A DNA stretch of 64,000 bases from Anomaloglossus baeobatrachus (Eukaryota; Chordata; Amphibia; Anura; Aromobatidae), in assembly GCF_048569485.1 (NCBI RefSeq), contig NC_134356.1, positions 532,158,556-532,222,555 on the forward strand, read 5' to 3'. This document shows, piece after piece, positions 22,011-34,139 of this stretch (positions are counted from its first letter, which is position 1; each line of letters begins with the position of its first letter). The notes beneath the pieces are model-generated. The model searched no databases. It was not told where the DNA came from and saw only the letters and a program-made list of their open reading frames with translations. The translations under genes and the position numbers were made by a program.

Positions 22011-22640
22011 TCCATTGTAGGTTTAAGCTGGAGAAGATAAAAATTCCCCCACTTCTCTAATAATACCTAAGATAAGAGAAACACAGCAAAAACTTTTGCC
22101 TATTGGCAGAAAGCACCTGAAGAGAGCGCAAAAAGCCCGAAGCTGGGGGCATAATAATCTCTCCACAGGAGCAGAACGAAGGTCTCTGAGTTGCCTAAGA
22201 GATAACAGCAGAATTTAGACGCATTCTCAAGAGTTCATTATATAGTGGCCCAAAGTACCTAGACCTCTGGTCTGGAGAAGAAAAGGGGGGATATGTAACC
22301 AGCAGACAGGAGTGATACTGGACGGAGTATATACCTCAACCAGAAAATGATGTGTCAAACAGGGAAAACTGATGCGGTACCGCATCACCAGGTCACATGA
22401 TTCAATACTGTGAGGGACAGGAGGAGCAACAATAACCACCAAGGTTCTATACAGCGGTGCTCACCAGAAAGGAACCAGTCCAGAAACGAAGATCATCATA
22501 AGAGAAGGTAGAATCATGGCATGTGCTGATGTGTAAAAGTCTTTGTTTTATTATAAATGCATAAAAGGTGAGCGGGTCCGAGACCAGATGCTGGCACTCC
22601 AGAGGACAATGGTCATTTCGCGTTGCTGTGCTTTTACAGG
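22011..22640. other. Unassigned
   Basis: Possible continuation of the retroelement relic up to about 22200; after that no feature was recognised. Confidence 0.4.
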
Positions 22641-23398
22641 TCCTGGGAACTAGGGTTCCCGGAACCTGTAGAGGCAGGTCAGCTGATGGCTAATTTTTAT
22701 AAGGGTACGAGAAAACCTCAGGGTATTTTTCAACTAAGAAGTGCTGATGGAAACATTTATACAAACTTTCAGAGAATTAATAACATTTTAGGCACAATCT
22801 ATAGGGACCTTCATAAAGGCTCTAAGTAATAAATCTCTCCAATCATGACTCTCATTGATAAAGGCAACATTCCCATCTTCTCTGGGGAACAAAAGGCCCT
22901 CTCAAATAGGCTTATCTGCTGGGAAGAGATGACCAATACAATTAAGAACTTAAAATCATGTAAACCCCCAGACCCAGACAGCTTCACCAGCATATTCTTC
23001 AAGATCTTTACCTCTGAAATCTGTCCTCTGCTGAAATCTTTATTAAAAAAAAATGCTCCAGGGCGAACACATTTTTTCAACCGACAATATGGCTTATATA
23101 ACACTACTGTGGGAACCAGGCAAAGACCCATTATCTGCTAGTTTTTAGATTCCAATTTCTTTAATATACTCCGACGTCAATCATATCCAATATAATAGCC
23201 AATAGACTAGCCTACATCCTTCCAGATATTATCTCATCGAGGGGCATAGCTTAGGCTCAGGATATTTCTGAGCTCCTGCTATCTACTGTACCTAGATAGA
23301 GCGGAGATCCAGACTCTATCAGTACCAGATTCTCAACAAAAGTACTTGGATTGCCTTGGATCATACAGAGAAACTATTGGACCCATTCCCTTGGATTT
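22641..23398 (+). pseudogene. L1-type LINE fragment, ORF2 (endonuclease-RT linker and start of RT)
   Basis: Two open frames give LINE ORF2 sequence. 22650-22828 matches the linker before RT. 22845-23141 contains ICWEEMTNTIKNLKSCKPPDPDSF, the entry to the RT domain, where the family consensus has KAPGPDGF. Further right, SIISNIIANRLA (near 23175-23210) marks the next RT block in another frame. The frameshifts and the insertion of Tc1 copy B at 23400 end the readable part. It is an L1-clade copy different from that at 25734. Confidence 0.75.
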
Positions 23399-23399
23399 A

Positions 23400-25051
23400 C
23401 AGTTAGGTCCAGAAATATTTGGACAGTGACACAAGTTTTGTTATTTTAGCTGTTTACAAAAACATGTTCAGAAATACAATTATATATATAATATGGGCTG
23501 AAAGTGCACACTCCCAGCTGCAATATGAGAGTTTTCACATCCAAATCGGAGAAAGGGTTTAGGAATCATAGCTCTGTAATGCATAGCCTCCTCTTTTTAA
23601 AGGGACCAAAAGTAATTGGACAAGGGACTCTAAGGGCTGCAATTAACTCTGAAGGCGTCTCCCTCATTAACCTGTAATCAATGAAGTAGTTAAAAGGTCT
23701 GGGGTTGATTACAGGTGTGTGGTTTTGCATTTGGAAGCTGTTGCTGTGACCAGACAACATGCGGTCTAAGGAACTCTCAATTGAGGTGAAGCAGAACATC
23801 CTGAGGCTGAAAAAAAATAAAAAATCCATCAGAGAGATAGCAGACATGCTTGGAGTAGCAAAATCAACAGTCGGGTACATTCTGAGAAAAAAGGAATTGA
23901 CTGGTGAGCTTGGGAACTCAAAAAGGCCTGGGCGTCCACGGATGACAACAGTGGTGGATGATCGCCGCATACTTTCTTTGGTGAAGAAGAACCCGTTCAC
24001 AACATCAACTGAAGTCCAGAACACTCTCAGTGAAGTAGGTGTATCTGTCTCTAAGTCAACAGTAAAGAGAAGACTCCATGAAAGTAAATACAAAGGGTTC
24101 ACATCTAGATGCAAACCATTCATCAATTCCAAAAATAGACAGGCCAGAGTTCAATTTGCTGAAAAACACCTCATGAAGCCAGCTCAGTTCTGGAAAAGTA
24201 TTCTATGGACAGATGAGACAAAGATCAACCTGTACCAGAATGATGGGAAGAAAAAAGTTTGGAGAAGAAAGGGAACGGCACATGATCCAAGGCACACCAC
24301 ATCCTCTGTAAAACATGGTGGAGGCAACGTGATGGCATGGGCATGCATGGCTTTCAATGGCACTGGGTCACTTGTGTTTATTGATGACATGACAGCAGAC
24401 AAGAGTAGCCGGATGAATTCTGAAGTGTACCGGGATATACTTTCAGCCCAGATTCAGCCAAATGCCGCAAAGTTGATTGGACGGCGCTTCATAGTACAGA
24501 TGGACAATGACCCCAAGCATACAGCCAAAGCTACCCAGGAGTTCATGAGTGCAAAAAAGTGGAACATTCTGCAATGGCCAAGTCAATCACCAGATCTTAA
24601 CCCAATTGAGCATGCATTTCACTTGCTCAAATCCAGACTTAAGACGGAAAGACCCACAAACAAGCAAGACCTGAAGGCTGCGGCTGTAAAGGCCTGGCAA
24701 AGCATTAAGAAGGAGGAAACCCAGCGTTTGATGATGTCCATGGGTTCCAGACTTAAGGCAGTGATTGCCTCCAAAGGATTCGCAACAAAATATTGAAAAT
24801 AAAAATATTTTGTTTGGGTTTGGTTTATTTGTCCAATTACTTTTGACCTCCTAAAATGTGGAGTGTTTGTAAAGAAATGTGTACAATTCCTACAATTTCT
24901 ATCAGATATTTTTGTTCAAACCTTCAAATTAAACGTTACAATCTGCACTTGAATTCTGTTGTAGAGGTTTCATTTCAAATCCAATGTGGTGGCATGCAGA
25001 GCCCAACTCGCGAAAATTGTGTCACTGTCCAAATATTTCTGGACCTAACTG
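23400..25051 (+). mobile_element. Tc1 element copy B, 1652 bp, full length
   Basis: The termini CAGTTAGGTCCAGAAATATT are inverted, with TA at 23398-23399 and 25052-25053. It is collinear with copy A over the whole length and inserted into an L1 relic. Confidence 0.95.
23759..24796 (+). CDS. Tc1 transposase, 345 residues, intact
   Basis: Same protein as in copy A: paired-type DNA-binding region in residues 1-110, PGRPR at 57-61, catalytic D152 (WTDET), D249 (QMDND) and E284 (NPIE), glycine box at 184-194. It differs from copy A at 7 residues (for example E92 here against Q92, Q132 against K132, A230 against D230), none in the catalytic triad. No frameshift or stop was seen, so it could encode an active enzyme; activity is inference. 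It would also be able to act on copies A and C, which share its ends. Confidence 0.95.
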   Translation: MRSKELSIEVKQNILRLKKNKKSIREIADMLGVAKSTVGYILRKKELTGELGNSKRPGRPRMTTVVDDRRILSLVKKNPFTTSTEVQNTLSEVGVSVSKSTVKRRLHESKYKGFTSRCKPFINSKNRQARVQFAEKHLMKPAQFWKSILWTDETKINLYQNDGKKKVWRRKGTAHDPRHTTSSVKHGGGNVMAWACMAFNGTGSLVFIDDMTADKSSRMNSEVYRDILSAQIQPNAAKLIGRRFIVQMDNDPKHTAKATQEFMSAKKWNILQWPSQSPDLNPIEHAFHLLKSRLKTERPTNKQDLKAAAVKAWQSIKKEETQRLMMSMGSRLKAVIASKGFATKY

Positions 25052-25053
25052 TA

Positions 25054-25169
25054 TATGCTCTGGAGACTTCATATCATCAGGGTTTGTTCCAGTGTGGCTT
25101 GTTGGGACTGCCCGCCCTGCAAACCTCAACAGTGGAGCACAGCACTCCTCTGAGCAAAGACTCAAGCTG
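25054..25169. other. Short spacer
   Basis: Unassigned sequence between Tc1 copy B and the MITE. Confidence 0.4.
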
Positions 25170-25172
25170 TTA

Positions 25173-25589
25173 AGCTGGTGTCACACATAACGACGACGAC
25201 AACGACGTCGCTGCAACGTCACCATATTCTGTGACGTTGCAGCGACCTTAACAGCGACGTCGCTGTGTGTGACACATAACAACGATCAGACCCCTGCTGC
25301 GAAATCGTTGCTCGCTCCTGAATGCTCGAAGTCATTTTTTGATCGCTGCTATCCCGCTGCGCCATGCTGATAAGCTGATAATCCTTGTGTTTGACACCGC
25401 AGCAGCGACGCTACGCTACGTCTGAAACCACACAACGACCGACGACGTCGCTATGATCTCTGCTCCGTCGCTGCTTTTTCTAACATGTTTGACAGCTTAC
25501 TAACGATCATCTATGGTCGCTGCTACGTCACAGAATATGGTGACGTTGCAGCGACGTCGTTGTCGTCGTCGTTATGTGTGACACCAGCT
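25173..25589. mobile_element. Harbinger-type MITE with long TIRs, 417 bp
   Basis: The first 60 or so bases (starting AGCTGGTGTCACACATAACG) are repeated in inverted orientation at the right end almost perfectly, and TTA flanks both sides (25170-25172 and 25590-25592). GACGTCGC-type motifs recur inside. No protein is encoded. Confidence 0.85.
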
Positions 25590-27540
25590 TTACTTCCTTG
25601 AAGAGAGATCATCAACTCACATCTTATCTCTTATTCAGCATTCCAATTTGTTATTCAAGTCAGAACTCTTGTTCCCCTGATGAACTGTAAGTAACAACCT
25701 TGCTGAGAATCTGAAAATAACAGTGGGATCTCCAACATGAGGTACGAAAAATGGGGGGGTAACTATACACCATTCGGTAATTTACTTAAAGAAACGGCGC
25801 TAATTGACCTGTGGAGGACTCGGCATCCGGAAGTGTATCAATACTCCTGTTATTCGGCTACGTTCTCATACCTTTCGTGCATTGATCTGGCCTTGGGCAA
25901 TGAAGCAATGCAAGGTTTGGTAGTGGGTACTAAATAGTTCAGATCATTCGCCCCGTTGTATAGAAATAGACCTGGGGGAACAACAAAACCAAAATAGACC
26001 GTTATGGAAATTAAATCCCTTTTGGTTACAATTAGTGGAAGAAGGGGGGGTATTAGTGATAGTTTAAGGGAATACCTTAGGTTCAATGAAGGATCAGCAT
26101 CTATTGGAATGGTTTGGGAGGCAATGAAGGCGTACTTGAGGGGATTGTATATAAGGGGTATATCTAAGGTAAAGTTGGAGGCAAGAAGGCAGAATCAGCT
26201 TGCGTTTCAGGAATTGGGGGAGGCAGAAGATGCTTTAATATCAAACCCCACGCCGGCGGCAAAAGCTAGGATGAAGGCAGCTCAAAAGATGGTTAATAGA
26301 TTGACCATACAGGCGGCGGAGAGAAAGAAAATGTTCCAGACCATGCAGTCCTTTGACAATGGAGAACGGGCGGGTCACTTATTATCAGTGATAGCTCCGG
26401 CACAGAGGGAAACGACATATATTGCACGGTTACAGTCAGTAGATGGGGCAGTTGTCATGGACACCTCGGGGTACTAGAAATATTCTACTCTGATCTATAC
26501 TCAGTCAATGTGCACCCGGAGGCGGGGGAGGTGGATGAATTTCTAGGCAGAGCTCAGGTGCCAGTCCTCTCAAAGGGAATCTACACAGTTACTAGATGAG
26601 CCATTTGACTTAGAGGAGTTGGAGCTAACTCTGAGTGATATGGCGAATGATAAGGCGCTGGGGTAGATGGGTTTCCAGCTGAAGTATATAAGCAACATAA
26701 GGAGGTTTTACTGCCGGAGCTGCTTAAGGTAAATAATTCATGCCTGGCGAGAGGAGAGCTGATGCAGTCTATGCAGGAGGCAATAATTATGGTACTCCCT
26801 AAAGAAGGCAAAGACTCGGGTTTGCCAGCCTCTTACAGACCGATTTCTCTATTGACGGTAGATGTAAAGCTCCTGGCTAGTGATGAGCGAGTATGCTTGT
26901 TACTACTCGGTACTCGCACGAGTATCACTGTACTCGGGCTACTCGGCGGGGACCGAGTAATCTCGCGATACTCGTGCTGTACTCGTGGTCTTCATCCCTG
27001 CATGTTGGCGCTCTTTTGAGAGCCAGCCCTCATGCAGGGATTGGCTGGCAGACCACTGCAATGCCACAGCCCTGTTAGTTGTGGAATTGCAGTGATTGGC
27101 CGGCCCGCACAGCGTGACCAAGCCTTTATACCGGCGGGCGCGCTGTGCTCTGCTCACAGCCATCCAGACAGTCAGTGCAGGGAGAGGGTTGCTGCTTCAG
27201 GGAAAGGTTTGCGGCCCTTTATAGTTATTTCCGTAGCAGGGCTGCAAACAGTGTGACCAGAAGTCCTTCTCAGGACTATTGTAGTTCTATACAGGCAGGC
27301 AGGGTAAAGCCAGGTCGGAGTACAGGAGCAGAGTCCTTCTCAGGAATATTGTTGCTATATACAGGCAGGGTATAGCCAGGTCGGAATACAGGCTAGTGAC
27401 CAGAAGAGTCCTTGTCAGGACTATTGTAGCAGTATACAGGCAGGCAGGCAGGCAGGCAGGGTATATAGCCATTCCTAGTGGTGACCGTATACCAGCCTTC
27501 ATCATATCTGGGGCTGGTGTACACAGTCTAAAACAGTCCA

Positions 27541-28095
27541 GATAGTGTCAGACTTCTCAGTAATTGTCGCTCCTAAAAACCTGTTAGGTTCTTAGTGCGT
27601 CCGTGCTTGCATTTAAAAACCGCACGTGTGTGCCTGTCGGTGGCAGCGTACAGGTGCACTTGTGTGCGTTTTTCACAAACTATTATATAACGCACAAGTG
27701 TAGTGTATAATACACGTCAGTCAGCAGTGGCTGATAGTGTCAGACTTCTCAGTAATTGTCGCTCCTAAAAACCTGTTAGGTTCTTAGTGCATCCGTGCTT
27801 GCATTTAAAAACCGCACGTGTGTGCCTGTCGGTGGCAGCGTACAGGTGCACTTGTGTGCGTTTTTCACAAACTATTATATAACCCACAAGTGTAGTGTAT
27901 AATACACGTCAGTCAGCAGTGGCTGATAGTGTCAGACTTCTCAGTAATTGTCGCTCCTAAAAACCTGTTAGGTTCTTAGTGCGTCCGTGCTTGCATTTAA
28001 AAACCGCACGTGTGTGCCTGTCGGTGGCAGCGCACAGGTGCACGATTTGCACAAACTTGGATATAACGCACAAGTCTAGTGAATACACGTCAGCA
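27541..28095 (+). repeat. 192-bp tandem repeat, about 2.9 units, 5' of the hAT gene
   Basis: Units begin GATAGTGTCAGACTTCTCAG at 27541, 27733 and 27925. The first two are nearly identical; the third loses part of its end and runs into the start codon region. It lies where the promoter or 5' UTR is expected. Confidence 0.95.
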
Positions 28096-28107
28096 CAGCA
28101 TTGCAAA

Positions 28108-31100
28108 ATGCGCAAGGGCGTTGGCAAGGAACAAGGAAGTGGACGTGATGGTGGTGCAGGCAGAGGCCGAGGTCGTGGGCAAGCTCTAATTTCGCCACAA
28201 CAAAGGGCCACATCTAGTCGCTCGCACGTCCTGTCCCAAATTCTTGGGGACCGCAGCAGTACACCTCTCTTGAACCAAGACCAGTGTCAACAGGTTGTTA
28301 GTTGGATAGCGGATAATTCTTCCAGTCAGATTGGCACCACCACAAACACTCTGTCTTCCACACGGTCAAGTGTCAGTAGCCGTGATACTGCACCGCACAT
28401 TTCAGAACCTGATCCTCCTTCCTACCACAAGGCTGAGTACACGTCCTCGGACATTACTGATCCCACACTTGGACACTCGGAAGAGCTGTTCACGTTTCCA
28501 TTCGCACATTCTGGCCTCTCGCCAGCTCATGTTGAAGTGGGTCATGAGGAGATCGTATGTACAGATGCCCAAATATTTGAGCAGCCACGTTCTCACGAAG
28601 TTGGCAACGTGTCTCAACAAGGGGTGGACGATGATGAGACACAATTGTCAGGAAGTCAGGAGGAGGAGCAGGGTGCGGAAGAGGAAGACGACGTGGTGGA
28701 TGATCCAGTAACTGACCCAACCTGGCAGGAGGATATGCAGAGCGAGGACAGCAGTGCACAGGGGGAGGGAGGCGTAGCTTCCCAACAGGCAGTAAGAAGC
28801 AGGGTGGTGGCTCCAGGCAGAAGTCAGGCAACCGTTCCCCGGAACAACAACACGACACAAGGTGCCTGTACAAATGTTAGGTCTTCCCGAGTCTGGCAGT
28901 TTTTTAAGTTGGCTCCAGATGATTCTAAAAAGGCCATTTGCAACACCTGCCGTGCCAGCATCAGCAGGGGTACCAAAACTAGCAGCCTGACCACCACCAG
29001 CATGATCAGGCACATGTCAGCCAAGCACCCGACTTTGTGGGAAGTACAACAGAGTCGAGGAGCAGTGCTTGCTGATGTCACTGCTACGTCTTCGCTGGTT
29101 GTGCATGCGAGCCAATCCCCTGTCCATGCTGCCTGCGAACAAGCCTCCTCCGGTCCTGCACCTGCAGTTGCCTACGCAGAAATAACACCATCATCAAGCA
29201 CGTCCTTGTCCCAGCGCAGCGTTCAGTTATCCATTCAGCAAACCTTTGAACGCAGGCGCAAATACACTGCCAACGCCCCACATGCCACAGTTCTAAATGC
29301 TAACATTTCGCGACTGCTTGCGCTGGAAATGTTGCTTTTTAGGCTGGTGGAGACAGAAGCATTCCGCGACCTGATGGCGGCAGCTGTCCCACGTTACTCG
29401 GTCCCCAGCCGCCACTATTTCTCCCGGTGTGCCGTCCCCGCGTTGCATAACCACGTGTCACAAAACATCACACGTGCCCTGAACAACGCTGTTTCACCCA
29501 AAGTCCACCTAACCACAGACACGTGGACAAGTGCTTGTGGGCAAGGCCACTACATCTCGTTGACGGCACACTGGGTTAATATTGTGGAAGCTGGGACCCA
29601 GTCTGAGCGAGGGATGGAACACGTCCTTCCCACACCAAGGTTTGCAGGCCCTACCTCAGTCAGGGTTTCACCCACACTCTACAGCTTCGGAATGTTATGC
29701 TCTTCAGCCTCCTCCTCCTCCTGCGCATCCTCATCCACTTTACCCTCCACACCAGTCCCAAGCTGGAAGCACTGCAGCACTGCCTCGGCGAAGCGGCAAC
29801 AGGCTGTGCTGAAGCTAATCTGCATAGGTGACAAACCCCACAATGCAGAAGAGGTGTGGACAGCTCTGAAACAGCAGGCAGATCACTGGCTCACACCTCT
29901 GAACCTAAAGCCAGGAAAGGTCGTGTGTGACAATGGCCGGAACCTGGTGGCGGCTTTGAGGCGAGGCCAGCTGACACATGTTCCATGCGTGGCCCATGTG
30001 CTCAACCTCGTGGTTCAGCGGTTTATAAAGTCATACCCAGAGCTGTCTGATCTGCTGGTAAAAGTTCGCCGCCTGTCTGCACATTTTTGAAAGTCACCTA
30101 CTGCTTCAGCCGGCCTTGCCGGCTTTCAGCGCCGTTTGCATCTTCCGGCTCACAGACTGGTGTGTGATGTCCCCACGCGTTGGAATTCAACTCTGCTCTG
30201 AAATGGGTCAAACTCCACACATAACACCTGAGGAGTGGAGATGAATGTCCGACCTATGTACCATCCTCCAAAACTTTGAGGACTCCACCAAGATGGTGAG
30301 TGGTGATGACGCCATTATTAGCGTCACCATACCGCTACTCTGCCTTCTAAAACGGTCTCTGCTCAAAAACAAACATGATGCATTGCAGGCGGAGCGCGAT
30401 GAGTTGCAGCAAGAAACAGTAGTGGGTGTGGGTGATAACACACTGCCCAGCCTCGTCTCATCACAACGTGCAGTGGAGGACTATGACGAGGAGGAGGATG
30501 AAGACATGGAGCAACTCTCCGGCCAAATTGAGGATATGACATGCACACCAGTCATATCCTCGGTTCAGCGTGGCTGGCCAGAGGACAGGGTAGATGAGGA
30601 GGAGGAGGAGGAGGAGGAGGACAGCATGTTCAGTCATCGTGTTGGTCAGGCTACTGAAGTCCTGGCTGTTAAGAGTCTGGCGCACATGGCTGACTTTATG
30701 GTAAGCTGCCTGTCTCGTGACCCTCGCGTTAAGAACATCTTGGCCGACAATCATTACTGGTTGGTAACACTGTTAGACCCACGCTACAAGGAGAACTTTA
30801 TGTCTCTTATTCCCGAGGCGGAGAGGTCAACCAAAATGCAGCAGTTCCGGAAGGCCATAGTCACGGAAGTAGGCAAAGCATTCCCCTCACAAAACGCTAG
30901 CGGCATAGGTCAGGAATCAGTGGACAACCAAGGCGTACAGCCGAGAGAGGCACAAGTCCAATCCGCCAGAGGTAGGGGAACAGTCTTTAAGATGTGGGAC
31001 AGTTTTCTCAGCCCCTCACGTACCACAGCCCCTGAGGTGCGGGGTAGTGCCACAAGAAATCCTAAGTTTGCCCAGATGCTCAAGGAGTACCTTGCAGATC

Positions 31101-31378
31101 GAACAACTGTACTCCGACATTCCTCTGTGCCTTACAATTATTGGGTATCCAAGGTGGACATGTGGCATGAATTGGCTCTCTACGCCTTGGAAGTCCTGGC
31201 CTGCCCTGCCGCTAGCGTTTTGTCAGAGCGTGTTTTTAGTGCCGCAGGTGGAATCATTACAGATAAACGCACCCGCCTGTCAACTGAAAATGCTGACAGG
31301 CTGACTCTGATCAAGATGAACAAGGGTTGGATTGGGCCAGACTTCACCACACCACCAGCAAATGAGAGCGGAATTTAA
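28108..31378 (+). pseudogene. hAT transposase gene, nearly complete but interrupted
   Basis: The likely start is the ATG at 28108 (MRKGVGKEQGSGRDGG), and the frame runs for 660 residues to a TGA at 30088-30090. A BED zinc finger lies at about residues 262-310, with CNTC and HMSAKH as the zinc ligands. LTTDTWTSACGQG (29508-29550) carries the first catalytic aspartate, and CDNGRNLVAALRRGQ (29925-29970) plus CVAHVLNLVVQRF (29985-30025) the next block. After the TGA the same frame continues with KSPTASAGLAGFQ and CDVPTRWNSTLL, then a short deletion breaks the frame. A second frame, 30245-31378 (377 residues), carries the C-terminus with the dimerisation motif ACPAASVLSERVFSAAGG (31198-31250). Two disabling changes (one stop, one small deletion) explain the split; an acidic run lies at 30594-30620. 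Confidence 0.9.
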
Positions 31379-31612
31379 AGTTTGTAACGGGAATTTGCCA
31401 TATACCTCCACTCACCCATGGGTACACACTTCTGGACTTTGGATAATCGCTGGACTGCTCCTCCTTCTCCTCATGCGCCACCATGATGACCGTTACAATA
31501 GTTAGGCCTTTGTTTCAGGTATACCCCCAGTGGTAAATTTTTTCGCCCATTCTTTGCAGAATGGACATTACAACGACAGGAGACCCGCTCCTTTGCAATG
31601 GGAACAATGTTT

Positions 31613-33065
31613 TGAGGCCCTCATGCACGTCTCTATCCAGGGACAACGTGGAGCCTCCCAATTTTTGGCTGCCCTGCCTAAGGGCTATACTATAATACAC
31701 CCACTTCCTGACAATGGACACTTAAAGTTTTGAGGCCCTCATGCACGTCTCTATCCAGGGACAACGTGGAGCCTCCCAATTTTTGGCTGCCCTGCCTAAG
31801 GGCTATACTATAATACACCCACTTCCTGACAATGGACACTTAATGTTTTGAGGCCCTCATGCACGTCTCTATCCAGGGACAACGTGGAGCCTCACAACTT
31901 TTGGCTGCCCTGCCTAAGGGCTATACTATAATACACCCACTTCCTGACAATGGACACTTAATGTTCTGAGGCCCTCATGCACGTCTCTATCCAGGGACAA
32001 CGTGGAGCCTCCCAATTTTTGGCTGCCCTGCCTAAGGGCTATACTATAATACACCCACTTCCTGACAATAGACACTTAATGTTTTGAGGCCCTCATGCAC
32101 GTCTCTATCCAGGGACAACGTGGAGCCTCCCAATTTTTGGCTGCCCTGCCTAAGGGCTATACTATAATACACCCACTTCCTGACAATGGACACTTAATGT
32201 TTTGAGGCCCTCATGCACGTCTCTATCCAAGGACAACGTGGAGCCTCCCAATTTTTGGCTGCCCTGCCTAAGGGCTATACTATAATACACCCACTTCCTG
32301 ACAATGGACACTTAATGTTTTGAGGCCCTCATGCACGTCTCTATCCAGGGACAACGTGGAGCCTCCCAATTTTTGGCTGCCCTGCCTAAGGGCTATACTA
32401 TAATACACCCACTTCCTGACAATGGACACTTAATGTTTTGAGGCCCTCATGCACGTCTCTATCCAGGGACAACGTGGAGCCTCCCAATTTTTGGCTGCCC
32501 TGCCTAAGGGCTATACTATAATACACCCACTTCCTGACAATGGACACTTAATGTTTTGAGGCCCTCATGCACGTCTCTACCCAGGGACAACGTGGAGCCT
32601 CCCAATTTTTGGCTGCCCTGCCTAAGGGCTATACTATAATACACCCACTTCCTGACAATGGACACTTAATGTTTTGAGGCCCTCATGCACGTCTCTATCC
32701 AGGGACAATGTGGAGCCTCCCAATTTTTGGCTGCCCTGCCAAAGGGCTATACTATAATAGACCCACTTCCTTACAATAGGCACTTCAGGTTTACAGGCCC
32801 TCATGCACGTCTCTATCCAGGGACAACGTGGAGCCTCCCAATTTTTGGCTGCCCTGCCTAAGGGTTATACTACAATAGACCCACTTCCTTACAATGGGCA
32901 CTTCAGGTTTACAGGCCCTCATGCACGTCTGTATGCAGGGGCATTGGTGAACCTCACAATTTTGGACTGCCCTGGCAAAGGAAAATACTATAAAGACTCA
33001 CTTCCTCAAAATGGGCACATTAGACTCAGAGGCCTTTATGTACGTCTCTTCTCAGGGACATCGGA
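31613..33065 (+). repeat. 118-bp tandem array, about 13 units, 3' of the hAT gene
   Basis: Units start TGAGGCCCTCATGCACGTCT at 31613, 31731, 31849, 31967 and so on with an exact 118-bp period. The first ten are almost identical and the last three (from about 32793) diverge progressively toward the right end, as if expansion happened on the gene-proximal side. Confidence 0.95.
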
Positions 33066-33487
33066 GTGCCACACAATGTTTTACGTAAAATCTTTCATGT
33101 ATTAATCTCAAAAAGTAACATACATTAGCTCTATCTCACTATTGGGTATGTGCCCTTAACATTTCCGCCATGAAAATTCATTTTGGTGTCATTTTTGAAG
33201 GTTTTCTGGTGAGTCCGTAAAAATGGCGTAAAACGCGGACACAATTGTTCACAGCTGTGACTTTTGAGTGATAAATGCTTCAAGGGGTCTTCCCCATGCT
33301 GTTGCCATGTCATTTGAGCACTCTTCTGAGACTTTTGTGCCATTTTTAGGGTTTCTACATGCTGCCGGGGGTCATTTCACAAAAATACTCTGGTCTCCCA
33401 TAGGATAACATTGGGCTCGGTGCTCGGGCCGAGTACACGAGTATCTTGGGATGCTCGGCCCGAGCCTCGAGCACCCGAGCTTTTTAG
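33066..33487. other. hAT 3' subterminal region
   Basis: Unique sequence followed, from about 33410, by clustered GCTCGGGCCGAG, ACACGAGTATCTTGG and CCCGAGC motifs leading into the terminal repeat. Confidence 0.6.
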
Positions 33488-34139
33488 TACTCGCTCATCA
33501 CTACTCCTGGCTAAGATGCTTGCAAATAGGCTCACCAAAGTCAATACATCCCTAATACACCCAGATCAATCAGGGTTTATGCCCAACAAATCCACGGCAA
33601 CTAACCTTAGGAGACTGTACCTGAATATGCAGATACCGGCGAAAAATAAGGGGCGGCGGGTTATTCTCTCCTTAGACACGGCCAAAGCTTTTAACAGCGT
33701 AGAGAGGGGGTACCTATGGGCTACGATGCGATCAATGGGGTTTGGGGAAGTGTATATTAGGTGGGTGCAGCTGTTGTACTCTGCTCCTACGGCAAGAATG
33801 GCAGAATGTCATATTTTCTCTCTATAGGGGCACAAGGCACCCCTGCCCACTGTCCCCCCTGTTTGCTATCGCTATCGAACCACTGGTGGTGGTGATGCGG
33901 CGGGATCCTGGTGTAGTGGGTTACCGATATGGGAGAGTGGAGGAGAAAGTGGTCTTCTAAGCGGACGATTTATTATTGTTTCTGGGAGATGCAGGGAGTT
34001 CCTTGGAGGCGGTAATGAGGGTCATATCTAGCTTTGGAAGGATATCAGGACTTACGATAAATTGGGAAAAATCGGTTTTGATGCCACTAGATGAAACGCC
34101 CTCCAATATGGTAGTGACTTGTGCTCCGGTTCAGGTGGT

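Larger units (their letters stand above)
26878..33503 (+). mobile_element. hAT transposon, 6626 bp, with transposase and perfect 8-bp TSD
   Basis: TAGTGATGAGCGAGTA at the left is perfectly inverted at the right (16 of 16). CTCCTGGC is duplicated exactly at 26870-26877 and 33504-33511. TACTCG/CGAGTA motifs are clustered just inside both ends, likely binding sites for the transposase. A 192-bp tandem array precedes the gene and a 118-bp array follows it. The element sits inside the reverse transcriptase region of the LINE. Confidence 0.97.
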
